In this document: piece after piece, positions 61,327 through 64,000 of the stretch
Position numbering within the stretch: the first letter of the stretch is position 1
Layout: every line of letters begins with the position of its first letter
Assembly: GCF_030345795.1 (NCBI RefSeq)
Contig: NZ_JAUALB010000001.1
Coordinates: forward strand, 1,979,001 to 2,043,000
Direction of reading: 5' to 3'
From: Micromonospora sp. WMMA1363
Lineage (GTDB): Bacteria; Actinomycetota; Actinomycetes; Mycobacteriales; Micromonosporaceae
DNA length: 64,000 nt
The notes under the pieces: model-generated
Told to the model about the DNA's origin: nothing
The model's database searches: none
The model's input: the letters and a program-made list of their open reading frames with translations, nothing else
Translations under genes and position numbers: made by a program

Positions 61327-63105
61327 GTGGATGGGAGCACTGTGGAGCGAGTGCTGATCGCCGGCCGGTACCGGCTGCTCGAACTGGCCGGACGCGGCGG
61401 CATGGGCCGGGTTTGGCGGGCCCGCGACGAGGTGCTGCACCGCGAGGTCGCGGTCAAGCAGATCACCCCGCCGAGTTGGTTGACCGGTGCGGAACGCGAC
61501 GAGCTGCGGCTCCGCACCCTGCGGGAGGCGCGCACGGCCGCGTGCATCGACCATCCGAACGTCGTCAAGGTGTACGACGTCGTGCGGATGGGCGACAGTC
61601 CGTGGATCGTGCTGGAGTACGTGCCGTCCCGGACCCTGCAGGACATGCTGGACAGCGATGGGCCGCTGCCGCCCCGGCGGGCCGCCGCGATCGGACTGGA
61701 CCTGCTCGCCGCGTTGCACGCCGCGCACGGCGCGGGGGTGCTGCACCGGGACGTCAAACCGGCGAACGTCCTGGTCGCCCACGACGGGCGGGCCCTGCTG
61801 ACGGACTTCGGGCTGGCCGTCTTCGACGGCGGCGACGGGGCGATGACCCGGCCGGGCATGGTCCTCGGCTCGCCGCAGTACGTGGCCCCGGAGCGGGCCA
61901 CCGACGGGGTGTCGAGCGTGACGGCGGACCTGTGGTCGCTCGGCGCCACGCTGTACGCGGCGGTGGAGGGACGCTCGCCGTACGCCCGCAGCACCGCCAT
62001 GGCCACACTCAGCGCCCTGGCCACACACCTGCCGGACCCCGCTCCGAACGCCGGGCCGCTGGCCCCGGTGCTCGCCGGGCTGCTGTGCCGCGACCCGGAC
62101 GACCGCACCGACCACGCCGAGACGCGGCGGCTACTGACGGCCGTGCTCGAATCGCCGGGCCCGCCGGTGAGCGTGCCGGCCGCGCCGGTCCCGGAGCCGG
62201 CCACGACGGCGACGGCCGCGACGACGGCAACGACGACCGGGACGGCTGGCGGGGCTGCCGGAGCACCCGGCGTGCTCCCCCGCCTGTGGTCGCGCGGCTC
62301 AGCCGCCCGGCGCTGGGCGCTGGCGGTGTCGGCGTTGCTGGTGGCCGCCGTCGCAGGGGTGGGAACGGCGCTGGCGGTGACCGACGAGCCGCCGGAGCGC
62401 CCCGACGGGGCCCGGTCTTCCGGCGGGCCGGCGCCCGGCGGCCGCCACGGCCGGCCCGGTCTCGGGCTGGCGCCGGGTGACCCGCGGATCATCGGCGAGG
62501 ACGGTGGGTACGACGGCAGGTTGGGCCGTACCCGGCCACCGAAGCCGGGCCGGCGCGGCTTCCCACCGCCGCCGTTTCCCTGCCTACGTCCCGATGTCGC
62601 CGGCGAGCCGGTGGTCGCCGCGTCTCCGCCGGCCGGGGAACCGTTCCGCCCGCCACGCGGCTGGGCCTGGCACGTCGACGTTCGCGGCTTCCGGGTGGCG
62701 GTGCCGGCCGGCTGGCGGTACTCCGAGGACGGTGACGTGGCCTGCTTCCGGGACCCGGCCACCGGGCGCACGCTCAGCGTCGCGAACGCCGGCGACGCTC
62801 CCGCCGCCGCTCTCGACCGGCTGCGCGCCGCCCGGCAGCGGGCGATCGCGGCCGGCGCCCTGCCGGGGTACGTCGAGATCCGTCTCGGCACGACCGCGGC
62901 GGCCGCGGAGTGGGAGTGCGGATGGGACACGCCGCACGGCTTGCGGCTGCGGGCGGTGCAGGTGGTGCCGACCGATGCGGCTGGTGGCTGGGTGCTCGGC
63001 TGGATCACCCAGGACGCCGACTGGGCGGCGGCGTCGGGACAGTTCACCACGGTGCGCGGGAGCCTGGGCGGCCGGCCGACCGACCGCGACACAGCTCCGA
63101 CCTGA
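61327..63105 (+). CDS. Membrane-bound Ser/Thr protein kinase (PknB-like)
   Basis: The 592-residue protein has an N-terminal Hanks kinase domain: glycine loop LAGRGGMGRVW, VAVKQI, catalytic loop LHRDVKPANVLV, TDFGLAVF and APERATDGV. After a Pro/Ala/Thr-rich linker one membrane helix lies near residues 333-356 (WALAVSALLVAAVAGVGTAL), then an extracytoplasmic part with GWAWHVDVRGFRVAVPAGWR and CGWDTPHGLRLRAVQVVPTD, without PASTA repeats. GTG 61327 is the family start. The outer domain probably senses a ligand or wall state. Confidence 0.93.
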   Translation: MDGSTVERVLIAGRYRLLELAGRGGMGRVWRARDEVLHREVAVKQITPPSWLTGAERDELRLRTLREARTAACIDHPNVVKVYDVVRMGDSPWIVLEYVPSRTLQDMLDSDGPLPPRRAAAIGLDLLAALHAAHGAGVLHRDVKPANVLVAHDGRALLTDFGLAVFDGGDGAMTRPGMVLGSPQYVAPERATDGVSSVTADLWSLGATLYAAVEGRSPYARSTAMATLSALATHLPDPAPNAGPLAPVLAGLLCRDPDDRTDHAETRRLLTAVLESPGPPVSVPAAPVPEPATTATAATTATTTGTAGGAAGAPGVLPRLWSRGSAARRWALAVSALLVAAVAGVGTALAVTDEPPERPDGARSSGGPAPGGRHGRPGLGLAPGDPRIIGEDGGYDGRLGRTRPPKPGRRGFPPPPFPCLRPDVAGEPVVAASPPAGEPFRPPRGWAWHVDVRGFRVAVPAGWRYSEDGDVACFRDPATGRTLSVANAGDAPAAALDRLRAARQRAIAAGALPGYVEIRLGTTAAAAEWECGWDTPHGLRLRAVQVVPTDAAGGWVLGWITQDADWAAASGQFTTVRGSLGGRPTDRDTAPT

Positions 63106-63253
63106 TGGGATACACCGCACCGCGTACCTGTCGTGCCACCCGCGATGACCGAGGGAAGCGCGATCGGGCGGGCGGCACTTCCCTGGAAAGCGGTGTGCTG
63201 AACTACAGTGACGTAGTTTTCGGCGCTCAAGATTCCCGGGAGGGTGAGCGGAC

Positions 63254-64000
63254 ATGATGGGACCGTCGCACGCGCTGTCCGGCGCGGCGGTGTGGCTGAC
63301 CGGATCCTTGGCGCTGGACCGGTTCGCCGACTATCACCAGTCGCCGCTGGCACTCGCCGTCGGCACCGCGGTGTGCGCGGGCGGCGCGCTCTTCCCCGAC
63401 CTCGACCTGTCCGGCAAGGTGACCCGCAACCGGGGCGGCGCCACCGTCGCCCGCACGTTCGGCGTCGTCTCGCTGTTCGTCGCCGAGGTGACGGAGAAGG
63501 TGTCGCTGGGGGTCTACTACGCGACCAAGCTGAGCAAGGACCCGCGCCGCACCAACGGCCACCGCACGCTGACCCACACGATCCCGTTCACCGTGTTGGT
63601 CGGCTGGGGCACCACCGCGCTGTGCGCGGCGTACGGCAAGTGGGCCGTGATCGGCATCCTGTTCTTCATGTTCGGCCTCGCGCTGCGCGGCCTTTTCGAC
63701 GAGTGGGCCGAGCGGGCCGGCTGGGTCGTGGTGACCCTGGCCTCGCTCGGGGCGGCCTGGTTCACCTTCGCCAACCTGCCGGGCAACCGCGGGTATCCGA
63801 TGATCGGTCTGGCCGTCGGCGTCGGGTGCTTCGTGCACATCATCGGCGACATGATCACCAAAGCCGGGGTGCCGATCCTCTGGCCCATCCCGATCAAGCG
63901 CCGAATGTGGAAGATGATCAGTCTGCCGGATTCGATCGCCCTGCGGGCAGGCGGCAAGACAGAGGTGGTGGTGGTCCGCACCGCGCTGACCGTGATCGCG
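63254..64000 (+). CDS. YdjM-like membrane-bound metal-dependent hydrolase, partial
   Basis: The gene runs off the right edge with 249 codons visible. The start GPSHALSGAAVWLTGSLALD and then AGGALFPDLDLSGKVTRN, TNGHRTLTHTIPFTVLVGWG and VGCFVHIIGDMITKAGVPIL are the His/Asp motifs of the YdjM/DUF457 membrane hydrolase family, with about five membrane helices. ATG 63254 (or 63257) follows GGGAGGG. In E. coli YdjM is LexA-regulated; no actinobacterial SOS box was seen upstream here. Confidence 0.88.
   Translation, partial: MMGPSHALSGAAVWLTGSLALDRFADYHQSPLALAVGTAVCAGGALFPDLDLSGKVTRNRGGATVARTFGVVSLFVAEVTEKVSLGVYYATKLSKDPRRTNGHRTLTHTIPFTVLVGWGTTALCAAYGKWAVIGILFFMFGLALRGLFDEWAERAGWVVVTLASLGAAWFTFANLPGNRGYPMIGLAVGVGCFVHIIGDMITKAGVPILWPIPIKRRMWKMISLPDSIALRAGGKTEVVVVRTALTVIA

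Overview
The window is very GC-rich DNA with short or overlapping intergenic spaces, many GTG starts, and actinobacterial families (DUF3159, DUF1028, fused TrpEG with a Trp-rich leader, MoxR/DUF58/TgpA set). It reads like a filamentous actinomycete, most plausibly a Micromonospora relative; that placement is inference from gene content.

Layout. (1) About 1-21.8 kb is a biosynthetic gene cluster organised around a divergent control region at 7654-8319. Leftward operon: a 2OG-Fe oxygenase, a SnoaL-like protein, a TauD/SyrP-like hydroxylase, an arginine amidinotransferase, and an NRPS (A-T-E-C, cut by the window edge) predicted to use Asn. Rightward operon: an O-carbamoyltransferase, a two-gene ABC exporter, a BacA-like prephenate decarboxylase, a cupin, an SDR, a stand-alone condensation-domain protein, a stand-alone carrier protein, an NRPS (C-A-T-TE) predicted to use Ser, and a chorismate mutase. 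Chorismate mutase, BacA, cupin and SDR together parallel the bacilysin/anticapsin and aeruginosin (Choi) routes from prephenate to a reduced cyclohexyl amino acid. The predicted product is a peptide with a D-Asn-type residue, Ser, a prephenate-derived alicyclic residue, and guanidino, hydroxyl and carbamoyl groups. I do not recognise it as a known cluster.

(2) About 21.8-32.1 kb is a scrapyard: a 3'-truncated group II intron abutting the chorismate mutase, a type II thioesterase, pieces of a second NRPS/PKS cluster (two ATP-grasp genes broken by frameshifts, one with an 18-bp tandem repeat; a PKS ketoreductase piece; an E-domain/reductase-domain piece) around two intact SDRs, a truncated tyrosine recombinase with an AbrB-like gene, and an IS4-like element. 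It ends at tRNA-Leu(GAG), whose 3' end faces this region, so the tRNA is a likely integration site and the whole left half may be an island.

(3) About 32.4-64 kb looks like ordinary chromosome: a TPR/Fn3 membrane protein, a large Fn3 protein, MoxR-DUF58-transglutaminase-like operon, SDR and F420-type oxidoreductase, DUF1028, mycothiol-dependent-isomerase-like protein, PAP2 phosphatase, DUF3159, FGGY kinase, a fused anthranilate synthase behind a trp attenuator, WrbA, small proteins, HAD hydrolase, two large glycoside hydrolases, a Ser/Thr kinase and a membrane hydrolase. A small patch at 51.8-54.5 kb and another at 61.1 kb hold broken genes (GNAT, MFS, GT4). Several perfect short tandem repeats (15-32 bp) lie in or beside coding sequence.
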